The notes under the pieces are model-generated. The model was not told the DNA's origin, ran no database searches, and worked only from the letters and a program-made list of their open reading frames with translations. Source: Megamonas hypermegale_A (lineage in GTDB: Bacteria > Bacillota > Negativicutes > Selenomonadales > Selenomonadaceae). Taken from it: DNA of 41,106 bases. Every line of letters begins with the position of its first letter. The first letter of the stretch is position 1. The position numbers were made by a program, and so were the translations under genes. Below, piece by piece: positions 15,363-24,400 of the stretch. Location of the stretch: the NCBI RefSeq assembly GCF_030371585.1, contig NZ_JAUDCE010000023.1; one strand, 5' to 3'.

Positions 15363-18300
15363 ATGAATATACTTTTTCCCGCATTAGCGAAAGAGCCTAT
15401 TTTAAGTGATATTTATGAATATTTCGGGCAAAAGGACGGACAGAACTATATTTACGGCGTGTCCGGCTCGCAAAAGCACGCCATTGTGGCGGCGTGTTAC
15501 AAAAATGACCCGAAAACGACGATAATCATCACGCACGGCAGAGAAAATATCGAGGACTGGACGAGCGATTTGTCGTCGCTGCTCGATGATACGGAAATTC
15601 TGGAACTGCCGGCGCTTGACGTGGTGAATGTGGCGGCAAGTGCCAAAAGCATGGAGCTGAAGGCGCGCCGTATGCAGGTACTGGGACAGCTGGCGCGGCA
15701 GGAGAAAAACATCATTCTCGTTTCGGCGCAGGCGGCGATGCAGAAGGACATGTCGCGTCAGGATTTTGAAAATTCCAGCATTCAGCTGGAAATTACGAAA
15801 GAATATAATTATGGCAAACTTTTAGAAGAATTGGTATCGCTCGGCTACGAACACACGGACAAAGTGGAGCAGCTCGGCCAGTTCAGCGCACGCGGCGGCA
15901 TTGTCGACGTTTATCCCATCAATTTGGAACTGCCGCTGCGCATAGAGTTTTTCGACAATGAAGTGGAATCCATCCGCGAATTTGATATAAATACGCAGCG
16001 TTCCGTTAAAAATATCGCTAAATGCGACATTCTGCCGCTCATGCGCACGGATTCTTCCGGCACACCGGCGCTGTTTTTGTCGTATCTGCGCGAAAACTGC
16101 ACGGTAATTCTGGATGAGCCGCTGCATTTAAAAGAAGCCGTAATGGCCAATATCAAGGAAAATCCGGAAATCAAGGATTTGGTATACGACTGGAACGATA
16201 TTTTAAACGCCGCGAAAAAGCATAATTTGCTGTTCATATCGCTCATGATGCAGCGCATACCGGATACACAGCCGCAAAATCTTGTCAGCGTGGCGGTGAA
16301 ATCGACGGCGCCGTTTCAGCGGCAGATGCACCTGCTCTGTGAAGAACTGAAAAACTGGCTGGAGCAGAAAAGCCGCATTTTAATCTGTCTGGGCGATAGA
16401 GAGAAAATAAATTACTTGCAGGATATTCTGCAGCAAAATAACATTCCTGTATCGCGCAGCGAAAATCCGACGCAGCTGTCGGACAAAATGGTAACATTCG
16501 TTGTCGGCTCGGTGCTCAACGGTTTTGAATTTCCGCAGTCGCATCTCGTCGTGATTTCCGAAAAGGATATTCTCGGCCGGCAGAAGAAAAAACTGAAACC
16601 GCGCCAGTCGGCCAAAAGTGCGGAAGGCAAGATAGCCCATTTTCGCGATATTAATATCGGTGATTACGTCGTTCACGTAAATCACGGCATCGGTAAATAT
16701 CTCGGCGTGGAAACGCTTACTATCGGCAATGTGCACCGGGATTATTTACATATAAAATACAGCGGCACGGATAAACTGTTCGTACCGACTGACCAGGTGC
16801 ATCTAATTCAGAAATACATCGGTTCGGAAGGAGAAGTGCCGCGTCTTTCCAAGATGAACAGTACGGCATGGAAAAAAGCCAAAGCGAAAGCGAAGGCTTC
16901 CGTGGAAAATATCGCCAAAGACCTGATAAATCTGTATGCGCAGCGCAAAAACGGCAAAGGTTTCGCCTTCGCGCCCGATACGCCGTGGCAGAAGGAGTTT
17001 GAAGATGCGTTCCCGTATGAAGAGACACCTGACCAGCTGAGAGCCATTCGGGAGATAAAGGCTGACATGGAAAAGCCCGTACCAATGGACAGACTGCTCT
17101 GCGGCGATGTAGGCTTCGGCAAGACGGAAGTCGCCATCCGCGCCGCGTTCAAAGCCGTGATGAGCGGCAAACAGGTCGCCGTACTCGTGCCGACGACGGT
17201 GCTCGTGCAGCAGCACTATAAGACGTTCACAAACCGCTTTAAAGGCTTCGGACCGAATGTGGGCATTATCTGCCGCTTCAACAGCCCGAAAGAGCAGAAA
17301 AAGACGCTGGAGGATTTGGCCATGGGGCAGGTTGACGTATTAATCGGCACGCATGCCATTCTCAATGATAAAAAGGTGAAATTCAAGGATTTAGGCCTTT
17401 TAATTGTCGATGAAGAACAACGCTTCGGCGTAAAACAGAAAGAAAAGATTAAACGTATCAGCAAAAATATCGACGTACTGTCTCTGAGCGCCACGCCGAT
17501 ACCGCGCACACTGCATATGTCGCTGGTGGGCGCGCGCGATATGAGCATAATAGAGACTCCTCCGCAGGAACGCTTCCCGGTGCAGACGTACGTAATCGAA
17601 AACAACGACGTGATTATCCGTGACGCCATAAAACGCGAAGTGCGCCGCGGCGGGCAGGTGTATTTTATCTACAACCGTATTGAAAGTATCGGCAAGATGT
17701 ATCTGCACCTGTCTTCCATGCTGCCGGATATAAGAATAGGCGTAGCGCACGGGCAGATGACGGAAGAGGAACTGGAGCGCGCCATGCTCAATTTCTACGA
17801 AGGCAAATACGATATGCTTATCGCTACGAGTATTATTGAAAACGGGCTCGATGTGCCGAATGCCAATACGATAATCATTTTTAACGCGGATAATTTCGGT
17901 TTGTCGCAGCTGTATCAGATGCGCGGGCGCGTCGGCCGTTCCAAACAGATGGCATTTGCCTATTTCATCTACCAGAAAGATAAAATTCTGTCCGAAACGG
18001 CGGAAAAAAGACTGCAGGCGATAAAAGAATTCGCCGAACTCGGCTCTGGTTTCAAAATCGCCATGCGCGACCTGGAAATCCGCGGCGCAGGCGACCTTCT
18101 CGGCGCACAGCAGCACGGCCATATATCGAGCGTCGGTTTTGAAATGTACTGCCGCCTGTTGGAAGAAGCCGTCGAAACGATTAAAACGGGTCAGCCGCCG
18201 AAAGAAATTGTCGAACCGGTCATTGAGCTCAAAACGGATGCGTATCTCGACGGCGGCTACATCAGCGACGCAACGAACAAAATCGAGGTATATCAGCGCA

Positions 18301-18689
18301 TTGCCGCAATCCGCAACGAAGAACACGCCGTTCATCTGGAAGAGGAACTTGTCGACCGTTTCGGCGAGATGACCGAGCCGGTGAAAAAACTCATGCAGAT
18401 TGCCCGCATCAAAAATTATGCGCGTGAACTGGGCATAAAATCCGTTACGGAAAAAACGGATTTCGTGGAATTCACCATGACGGACGAGCCGAACATTAAG
18501 CCGGAAAATATAATTAAGCTTAAAGCGCAGTTCGGCGTACTGATGAAAATGCTGCCGGGATTAAACAGCATTCAGATAAAAATCACGAAGCTCAACAAAC
18601 CGCGATTGTTGCAGGTTGTGACAAAAGCACTGAAAATACTGGCGGAAAAACCGCTTGACGATAAGACGAAAAAAGCGAAGGAGGATTGA
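15363..18689 (+). CDS. mfd: transcription-repair coupling factor
   Basis: A 1108-residue SF2 translocase. Order: UvrB-homology region (~1-340, GVSGSQKHAIVAA), RNA polymerase-interaction domain (~435-500, HVNHGIGKYLGVETL), helicase lobes with Walker A GDVGFGKT (581-588), DEEQ box (683-686) and ATPIPRTLHMSL, the TRG-type region GSGFKIAMRDLEIRGAGDLLG, and the C-terminal D7 domain. It removes stalled RNA polymerase and recruits UvrA. The start is ATG 15363 with AGGAGAGG 9 nt upstream; a TTG at 15324 in the same frame overlaps the terminator. Slightly shorter than Bacillus Mfd (about 1177). The regulator gene starts 2 nt after the stop. Confidence 0.97.
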   Translation: MNILFPALAKEPILSDIYEYFGQKDGQNYIYGVSGSQKHAIVAACYKNDPKTTIIITHGRENIEDWTSDLSSLLDDTEILELPALDVVNVAASAKSMELKARRMQVLGQLARQEKNIILVSAQAAMQKDMSRQDFENSSIQLEITKEYNYGKLLEELVSLGYEHTDKVEQLGQFSARGGIVDVYPINLELPLRIEFFDNEVESIREFDINTQRSVKNIAKCDILPLMRTDSSGTPALFLSYLRENCTVILDEPLHLKEAVMANIKENPEIKDLVYDWNDILNAAKKHNLLFISLMMQRIPDTQPQNLVSVAVKSTAPFQRQMHLLCEELKNWLEQKSRILICLGDREKINYLQDILQQNNIPVSRSENPTQLSDKMVTFVVGSVLNGFEFPQSHLVVISEKDILGRQKKKLKPRQSAKSAEGKIAHFRDINIGDYVVHVNHGIGKYLGVETLTIGNVHRDYLHIKYSGTDKLFVPTDQVHLIQKYIGSEGEVPRLSKMNSTAWKKAKAKAKASVENIAKDLINLYAQRKNGKGFAFAPDTPWQKEFEDAFPYEETPDQLRAIREIKADMEKPVPMDRLLCGDVGFGKTEVAIRAAFKAVMSGKQVAVLVPTTVLVQQHYKTFTNRFKGFGPNVGIICRFNSPKEQKKTLEDLAMGQVDVLIGTHAILNDKKVKFKDLGLLIVDEEQRFGVKQKEKIKRISKNIDVLSLSATPIPRTLHMSLVGARDMSIIETPPQERFPVQTYVIENNDVIIRDAIKREVRRGGQVYFIYNRIESIGKMYLHLSSMLPDIRIGVAHGQMTEEELERAMLNFYEGKYDMLIATSIIENGLDVPNANTIIIFNADNFGLSQLYQMRGRVGRSKQMAFAYFIYQKDKILSETAEKRLQAIKEFAELGSGFKIAMRDLEIRGAGDLLGAQQHGHISSVGFEMYCRLLEEAVETIKTGQPPKEIVEPVIELKTDAYLDGGYISDATNKIEVYQRIAAIRNEEHAVHLEEELVDRFGEMTEPVKKLMQIARIKNYARELGIKSVTEKTDFVEFTMTDEPNIKPENIIKLKAQFGVLMKMLPGLNSIQIKITKLNKPRLLQVVTKALKILAEKPLDDKTKKAKED

Positions 18690-18691
18690 TT

Positions 18692-19408
18692 ATGAAGAAG
18701 TACGAAGCGATTTATCAGGATTTGCTCAATATGATTGAAACGCACAAGATAAAAGCGGGTGAACTGCTGCCGAGCGAATTTTATCTCAGAGATTATTACA
18801 AAGCTTCGCGCGATACGGTCCGAAAAGCGCTGCTCATGCTGTCGCAGAACGGCTATATTCAAAAATCGCAGGGCAAAGGCTCGATTGTGCTCGATATAAC
18901 GCGGTTCAACTTCCCCGTATCGGGACTTATCAGCTTCAAGGAACTGGCGGACACGATGCCGGGTGAAGTGGAAACGATTGTGAACTGCTGTGAATGTATT
19001 GAGCCGGACGAGGAGATGAAGAAGCTGCTTTTGTTGGAAAGCAGTTCTACGAAAGTCTGGTATATCGAGCGTGTCCGCAAAATCAACGGTGAAGCCGTCA
19101 TTTTCGATACGGATATATTAAATGCCGATATCGTGCCGCATATGGACAAAGCGATAGCGCAAAATTCGCTCTACGAATATATCGAAAACGACATGCAGCT
19201 GAAAATCGGCTATGCCAAAAAAGAGATAACGTGTCAGTCGATATCCGTTAAAGACAGACAGCTGCTCGATTTGAAAAATTATGATATGGTGGTGAATATA
19301 GCGTCGTTCGTATTTCTGGAAGATACGACACTGTTTCAGTACACCATCTCACGCCACCGGCCGGACAAATTCCGCTTCAGCGACTTTGCCCGCCGCACGC
19401 ATGTATGA
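18692..19408 (+). CDS. treR: GntR-family regulator, TreR-like (trehalose operon repressor type)
   Basis: A 238-residue regulator: winged HTH (1-~70, GELLPSEFYLRDYYKASRDT then RKALLMLSQNGYIQKSQGKGS) and a UTRA effector domain (~85-235). The stretches FNFPVSGLISFKELA, SLYEYIENDMQL, FLEDTTLFQYT and SRHRPDKFRFSDFARR closely match what I recall of Bacillus TreR, which binds trehalose-6-phosphate. No trehalose genes are in the window, so its targets lie elsewhere or its effector differs. ATG 18692 with AAGGAGG (18678-18684) is preferred over TTG 18686. It is probably cotranscribed with mfd. Confidence 0.8.
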   Translation: MKKYEAIYQDLLNMIETHKIKAGELLPSEFYLRDYYKASRDTVRKALLMLSQNGYIQKSQGKGSIVLDITRFNFPVSGLISFKELADTMPGEVETIVNCCECIEPDEEMKKLLLLESSSTKVWYIERVRKINGEAVIFDTDILNADIVPHMDKAIAQNSLYEYIENDMQLKIGYAKKEITCQSISVKDRQLLDLKNYDMVVNIASFVFLEDTTLFQYTISRHRPDKFRFSDFARRTHV

Positions 19409-19414
19409 GATACG

Positions 19415-19453
19415 AAAAGCCCTTGTAGATATGAAATCTGCGAGGGCTTTTTT
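19415..19453 (+). terminator. rho-independent terminator after treR
   Basis: AAAAGCCCTTGTAGAT pairing with ATCTGCGAGGGCTTTT (G-U pairs and one mismatch), then T residues. Confidence 0.85.
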
Positions 19454-19531
19454 GCGCGCTGAAAAAAATTTTTATGCTTACAGACTGTAAGAATAGCTCT
19501 ATCGACCCCCCTAGATTTAGCGTAAAAATAT

Positions 19532-19560
19532 TTGCATTATTAAAATTTTTTATATATAAT
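19532..19560 (+). promoter_or_regulatory. candidate promoter of the adhesin gene with a ~375-nt leader
   Basis: TTGCAT (19532-19537), 17-bp spacer, TATAAT (19555-19560). Nothing closer to the start codon scores as well, although TATAAT also occurs at 19855 without a -35. The stretch 19561-19941 would then be a long untranslated leader; it ends in a strong SD AAGGAGG before ATG 19942. GACCCCC (19504-19510) upstream of the promoter and GGGGGTC (19601-19607) in the leader are exact complements. Confidence 0.5.
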
Positions 19561-19615
19561 GAGTGCATATAAAGCATGATAGGCTTGTGATTGAGAATAA
19601 GGGGGTCAATAAGAA

Positions 19616-19660
19616 ATGCAATATAAACGTAGTTTACTTTCTTTATTTCGGGGTGGGTAA
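19616..19660 (+). CDS. possible 14-residue leader peptide before the adhesin
   Basis: ATG at 19616 lies 8 nt after AAGGGGGTC and opens 14 codons (MQYKRSLLSLFRGG) before TAA. It lies in the long adhesin leader. Basic and short; it might be a regulatory leader ORF or chance. Confidence 0.2.
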   Translation: MQYKRSLLSLFRGG

Positions 19661-19941
19661 ACTATTGTTTAGAAAATAAAATACATGAAATTATTTTCAC
19701 AAGCTGAGAAAAAAGGAATTTTACATACGTTTATAACTTAGGTAATTTTTGTCTGGTTGAAACATGAATTTGAAAAGAACTTAGTTGTAATCATATGGAA
19801 TATAAAGCAGCAAAAGTGGTAGCAGTTATATACAGTTTATACATAGAATTGATTTATAATAGATGATTAATAAGATATTGCATATGGATAACACTCCTAA
19901 GTTAGAACGATATAAATTCTTACTTATAAGGAGGATTAGAC

Positions 19942-21468
19942 ATGAACCGAATTTACAAGGTTATATGGAGCAAAGTTAAAAATCAGTATGTCGTTGTATC
20001 CGAACTGGCGCACAGCAACGGCAAACAGAGCAGTACTTCCAAAATAAGTTCTGTTCGCGGCTCGCTTCGTGCAATGCTGGCTGCATTGATGGTGGCAGGA
20101 GGAATTTTTAGCTTCACACCTGCAGTTTATGCAGCGCAAGCAAACGAAGCTAGTGTGAGCGTTTTATCTGATGGAATATTCTGGCTGCAAAACGGGGATA
20201 ATTCCATTGTTATTGACGAAGGCAACTTTGATACTTATTTTGTGGGAGCAGTAAGACAGGCTGACGGAACGTATACGATTAACGGTCAGGTAGTATCCGA
20301 TAAGAACTTATATAATATTAATGATGAAATCGGTGCATTCGTTGTAGATAATAATGTTTATACTGGCGAAGTGCTTGACCAGAACAGCAATACGGTTTTG
20401 TCGATGCAGCAGCGTACTATCGTTAATGAAGACGGTTTTTATGCCGGCAATGGTAAAGGTACTTACAATACGTTGAGCAAAGACGGATTATGGGTAGGCG
20501 GCACTAAAGACGGTGAAGGCTTCCATGTAGATAATGATGGAAATGTTCGCACTACAGGAAATGTAATGGTGGATGGAGCTTTTTCTGCGGCTAATGGCAA
20601 TGCAACAATAGCAGAAGACGGAACGACACAAATTCAAGTAGGAAGTTCTCAATTAAGAGTAGCTGATGATGTAGCCGGAATGTCTAGCGGAAACGGCAGT
20701 GTTTCCGTATCCAATAACAGTGCAACACTCAGTGGAGCAGGAAGTGTTGTTGATGCTGGACTTAACGGAATTATATTAACAGAAAGAACAGGAAATAACT
20801 CTGTAACAGTTAACCAGGATGGTACTACTGTAAATGGAAATCTGAATGTAGAAAATGGAGATTTCTCTGCGGCTAATGGCAATGCGACTATAGAAGAAGA
20901 TGGAACGACACTCATTCAAGCAGGAAGTTCTCAGTTAATAGTAAATGATGATGTAGCCGGAATGACCAGCGGTAATGGTAGTATTGCCGTATCCAATAAC
21001 AGTGCGGAAATACGCGGCGCTGGTAATTTAATTACGGCAGATCTTAATGGAATTACATTAACAGAAAGAACAGGAAATAATTCTGTAACAGTTAATCAGG
21101 ATGGTACTACTGTAAATGGAAATCTGAATGTAGAAAATGGAGATTTCTCTGCGGCTAATGGTAATGCAACAATAGCAGAAGACGGAACGACACAAATTCA
21201 AGTAGGAAGTTCTCAATTAAGAGTAACTAATGATGTAGCCGGAATGTCTAGCGGAAACGGCAGTGTTTCCGTATCTAATAATAGTGCGACAATTAGTGCC
21301 GCAGGAAACAACTTGGAAATAGGTCTTAATGGTATTGTTACTAATGGTGCATTTACTGCAAAAGGAACTGCTACTTTTGAAAAAGGTGCAGATATGAACG
21401 GGCAGAAAATCACCAATGTGCAGGCCGGTGAAGTATCAGCGACTTCAACTGACGCTGTTAGCTGTTAA
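19942..21468 (+). CDS. trimeric autotransporter adhesin, N-terminal part (frame broken at 21461)
   Basis: 508 residues. Residues 1-28 are an ESPR-type extended signal peptide (MNRIYKVIWSKVKNQYVVVS...), followed by the hydrophobic signal core RAMLAALMVAGGIFSFTPAVYA with likely cleavage near Ala64. The passenger contains about 2.7 copies of a 94-residue repeat (SAANGNATI-EDGTT-IQ-GSSQL). The frame ends in ...KITNVQAGEVSATSTDAV-SC-stop, exactly where YadA-type stalks read DAVNGSQ. The continuation (NGSQMFALEAK) is present in the next frame: a 7-nt tandem duplication GCTGTTA (21454-21460, 21461-21467) causes the shift. As read, the product would be secreted but lack an outer-membrane anchor. SD AAGGAGG. 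Confidence 0.85.
   Translation: MNRIYKVIWSKVKNQYVVVSELAHSNGKQSSTSKISSVRGSLRAMLAALMVAGGIFSFTPAVYAAQANEASVSVLSDGIFWLQNGDNSIVIDEGNFDTYFVGAVRQADGTYTINGQVVSDKNLYNINDEIGAFVVDNNVYTGEVLDQNSNTVLSMQQRTIVNEDGFYAGNGKGTYNTLSKDGLWVGGTKDGEGFHVDNDGNVRTTGNVMVDGAFSAANGNATIAEDGTTQIQVGSSQLRVADDVAGMSSGNGSVSVSNNSATLSGAGSVVDAGLNGIILTERTGNNSVTVNQDGTTVNGNLNVENGDFSAANGNATIEEDGTTLIQAGSSQLIVNDDVAGMTSGNGSIAVSNNSAEIRGAGNLITADLNGITLTERTGNNSVTVNQDGTTVNGNLNVENGDFSAANGNATIAEDGTTQIQVGSSQLRVTNDVAGMSSGNGSVSVSNNSATISAAGNNLEIGLNGIVTNGAFTAKGTATFEKGADMNGQKITNVQAGEVSATSTDAVSC
20584..21330 (+). repeat. 282-bp tandem repeat in the adhesin passenger
   Basis: The phrase TCTGCGGCTAATGG recurs at 20584, 20866 and 21148, exactly 282 bp (94 codons) apart; the third unit is truncated near 21330. 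Units encode SAANGNATI...DDVAGM-SGNGS...VSNNSA...LNGI-LTERTGNNSVTVNQDG. They differ by scattered substitutions. Confidence 0.9.
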
Positions 21469-24400
21469 TGGAAGCCAAATGTTTGCGTTAGAAGCAAAAA
21501 CGGATCATATCGAACATGTAACAACACCGGAAGGTACTGATTATACTACTGTAGAAGGTACAAAATTTGGTAATGACGGTACTATTACTAACGTAAGTGA
21601 TACTTTTACTGTATCAACTGATGGTACTACAAAAATTAATAATGTTGTTATTGGTAATGAAGATTCTTCTGCAATTAATGTTGGAGACGGAGATTTTGTT
21701 GTATATGATAGCGGTTCATTCCAAGCGGCAGGTCGTAACTTTATAGTTAATCAGCAAGGTGAAATGACAGCACCTAAAGCTACTATTGATAATGTAGTTA
21801 TTGATAATAATGAAGTTACAGGTCTTAAAAATACAGCATGGACGCCGAATACTGTAGATTATAGTAAGTCAGATAAAGCAGCGACTGAAGCACAGTTAAA
21901 AACAGTATCAGATGAAGCTGAAAAGCATACTACAGTTCAGTCAGGTAAAAATGTTACAGTACAAGAAACAACAACAGATGGTCATTTAGATTACACAGTT
22001 AATTTGAATGATGATATAACATTAGGTGATGTTAATGGTAATAATATACATTTAGATGGCACTAATGGTAATGTAACAGCAACAGGAAATATCACGACAG
22101 AAACCGGTGAAGTAAAGGCAAATACGTTTGCTAATACAAATGGCAGTTTCAAAGTTGATGGTTCTGGTAATGTATCAGCAGTAGATATTACATCTATTGG
22201 AGATGTAAAAGCAAATACATTTGCTAATAATACAGAAACTTTTGTAGTAGATGAAGATGGTAATGTTACAGCAGATAATGTAACGGCAAATGGAAACATC
22301 ACGACAGAAACCGGTGAAGTAAAAGCAAAAACATTCGCGAATACAGGAAACACATTCAGTGTGAATGCAGATGGCGATGTAAGTGCAGTTGATGTAACAG
22401 CAACCGGAGATATTAAAGGAAAAACACTGGCTAATACAAACGGCAGTTTCAAAGTTGATGGTTCTGGTAATGTATCAGCAGTAGATATTACATCTATTGG
22501 AGATGTAAAAGCAAATACATTTGCTAATAATACAGAAACTTTTGTAGTAGATGAAGATGGTAATGTTACAGCAGATAATGTAACGGCAAATGGAAACATC
22601 ACGACAGAAACCGGTGAAGTAAAAGCAAAAACATTCGCGAATACAGGAAACACATTCAGTGTGAATGCAGATGGCGATGTAGGTGCAGTTGATGTAACAG
22701 CAACCGGAGATATTAAAGGAAAAACACTGGCTAATACAAACGGCAGTTTCAAAGTTGATGGTTCTGGTAATGTAACAGCAAACTCTGTAATTGGATTGAC
22801 GAATACAACTCTTGATGTAGAAAATTTTGCTACAGTTGGCAGAGCAGCTACAGAAGAACAGTTAAAAACTGTATCGGATAACGCGGCAGCAGCTCATACT
22901 GCTGTAACTGTAAACGGCGGCACTGTAGCTTCTGAAAATCCAAATTATACTAATGGCAATTTGCAGTTAAGCCAGAGTGTAAATAAAATCACCGGCAAAA
23001 CTACTTATGATGTTAAACTCAATGATAATATCATTTTAGCTTCAAGTGATCAAACAAAAAGCGTTAATATTGATGGAACGGAAGGTTCAATAACTCTTAG
23101 TGCTGATGCTGGTAAAGCTCCGATTGAAATTAATGCAGCACAGGGAACCATTACAGGTCTTCAGAGTGTAGTTAGTGATGATAACTGGTCTACTTTCATG
23201 AATAATGCTGATAATACTGGTAGAGTAGCAACGGAAAATGATCTTCGTACAGTTGCACAGCATAGCGTACTGTATGATACAGATAATGATGGAGTTAATT
23301 ATAACCAGATTACTTTAGCTGGCGAAGAATATAACAACGGTAACGGTGGAACTACAATTACTAATGTAGCAAACGGTGTGAATCCGTCTGATGCAGTAAA
23401 CTTCAGTCAGTTGACGGAAGTAAAAAATGCAGAAAACTATGTAACAAGTGGTTCAATTGGAACAGACGGAACACTTACGTTAAAACGTATTCAGGGCGGA
23501 GATGTAACAATTTCTGGATTAAGTGATTATATTTCTGGTCATGATTCATATGTAACAAATGCTACGTTAAACGGAAATACTTTGACAATTGAACGTAATC
23601 AGGGATTAGGTAATTTAACAGTAGATTTATCTGATTTAACTGGCAGTGGCACAGACTATCAGGTAGTTGTAAATCCTACTGGAGGAAGTAACGGCGTATA
23701 TAGTGTAGATGCAGATGGAAATTTGAAATTGACAGTTCAGGATATGAATAATCCGCAAGCAGAAGCGAAAGAAGTATCAATTAGAGGTATTGCTCAAAAA
23801 AGTTATGTAGATAATAAATTCACGGAAGTAAATAATAATATTACTACGATTAATGGTGCATTAGATGGTGCTGTTATGTATGATAAATCCGGAGATAGTT
23901 ATGATAAAAATAAAATAACGCTTGCAGGAACAACATACAATGCAGAAGATAAAACTGGCGGTACAACAATTACTAACGTGGCAAATGGTGTAGCTCCGTC
24001 TGATGCGGTAAACTTTAGTCAATTAAAAGATGTACAGCAATCCATTAAAACTTATACTGCTGGTGAGGGTATTTCTATTGCTGATGATACGAATGAAATT
24101 TCTGTTGATGCGGGTGATGGTCTTACTTTTGATACGACAGCAGGCAAAGTAGGTCAGTTAAAGGTTGCATTAAAAGAAGATGAAACTAATTTAGTTGTTG
24201 ATAATACAGGATTAAGTCTGTCGAAAGATTTGACAGGTTTGGAAAATGTATCTTCTAAAAAAGTAATTGTCGGTGCAAAGATTGGCGTTGCTGGTATAAC
24301 TATTGACGAAAAGAAAATTACTGGATTAGATATAGCAAGTATTAGTGATCCTGAAGATGCTGTTAATAAAGAATATGTAGATAAGTTCTTTGATCCAGAT

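Noticed and set aside
17400..18335. 311-codon open frame antisense to mfd
   Set aside because: Mfd is fully conserved on the other strand; the antisense product is rich in His/Phe/Arg from codon mirroring.
21416..21460. GTG at 21416 as the start of a separate second adhesin gene
   Set aside because: No SD, lies inside the coding sequence of the first part, and the sequence joins perfectly to the first part once one GCTGTTA is ignored.
21991..22752. 253-codon open frame on the minus strand inside the adhesin gene
   Set aside because: It mirrors the repeats of the sense gene, is low complexity (Ser/Val/Thr/Pro) and has no SD; a shadow frame.
20584..22777. Regular DNA repeats that might suggest a CRISPR array
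   Set aside because: Units of 282 and 300 bp are in-frame, encode adhesin repeats and lack short repeat/unique spacer structure.
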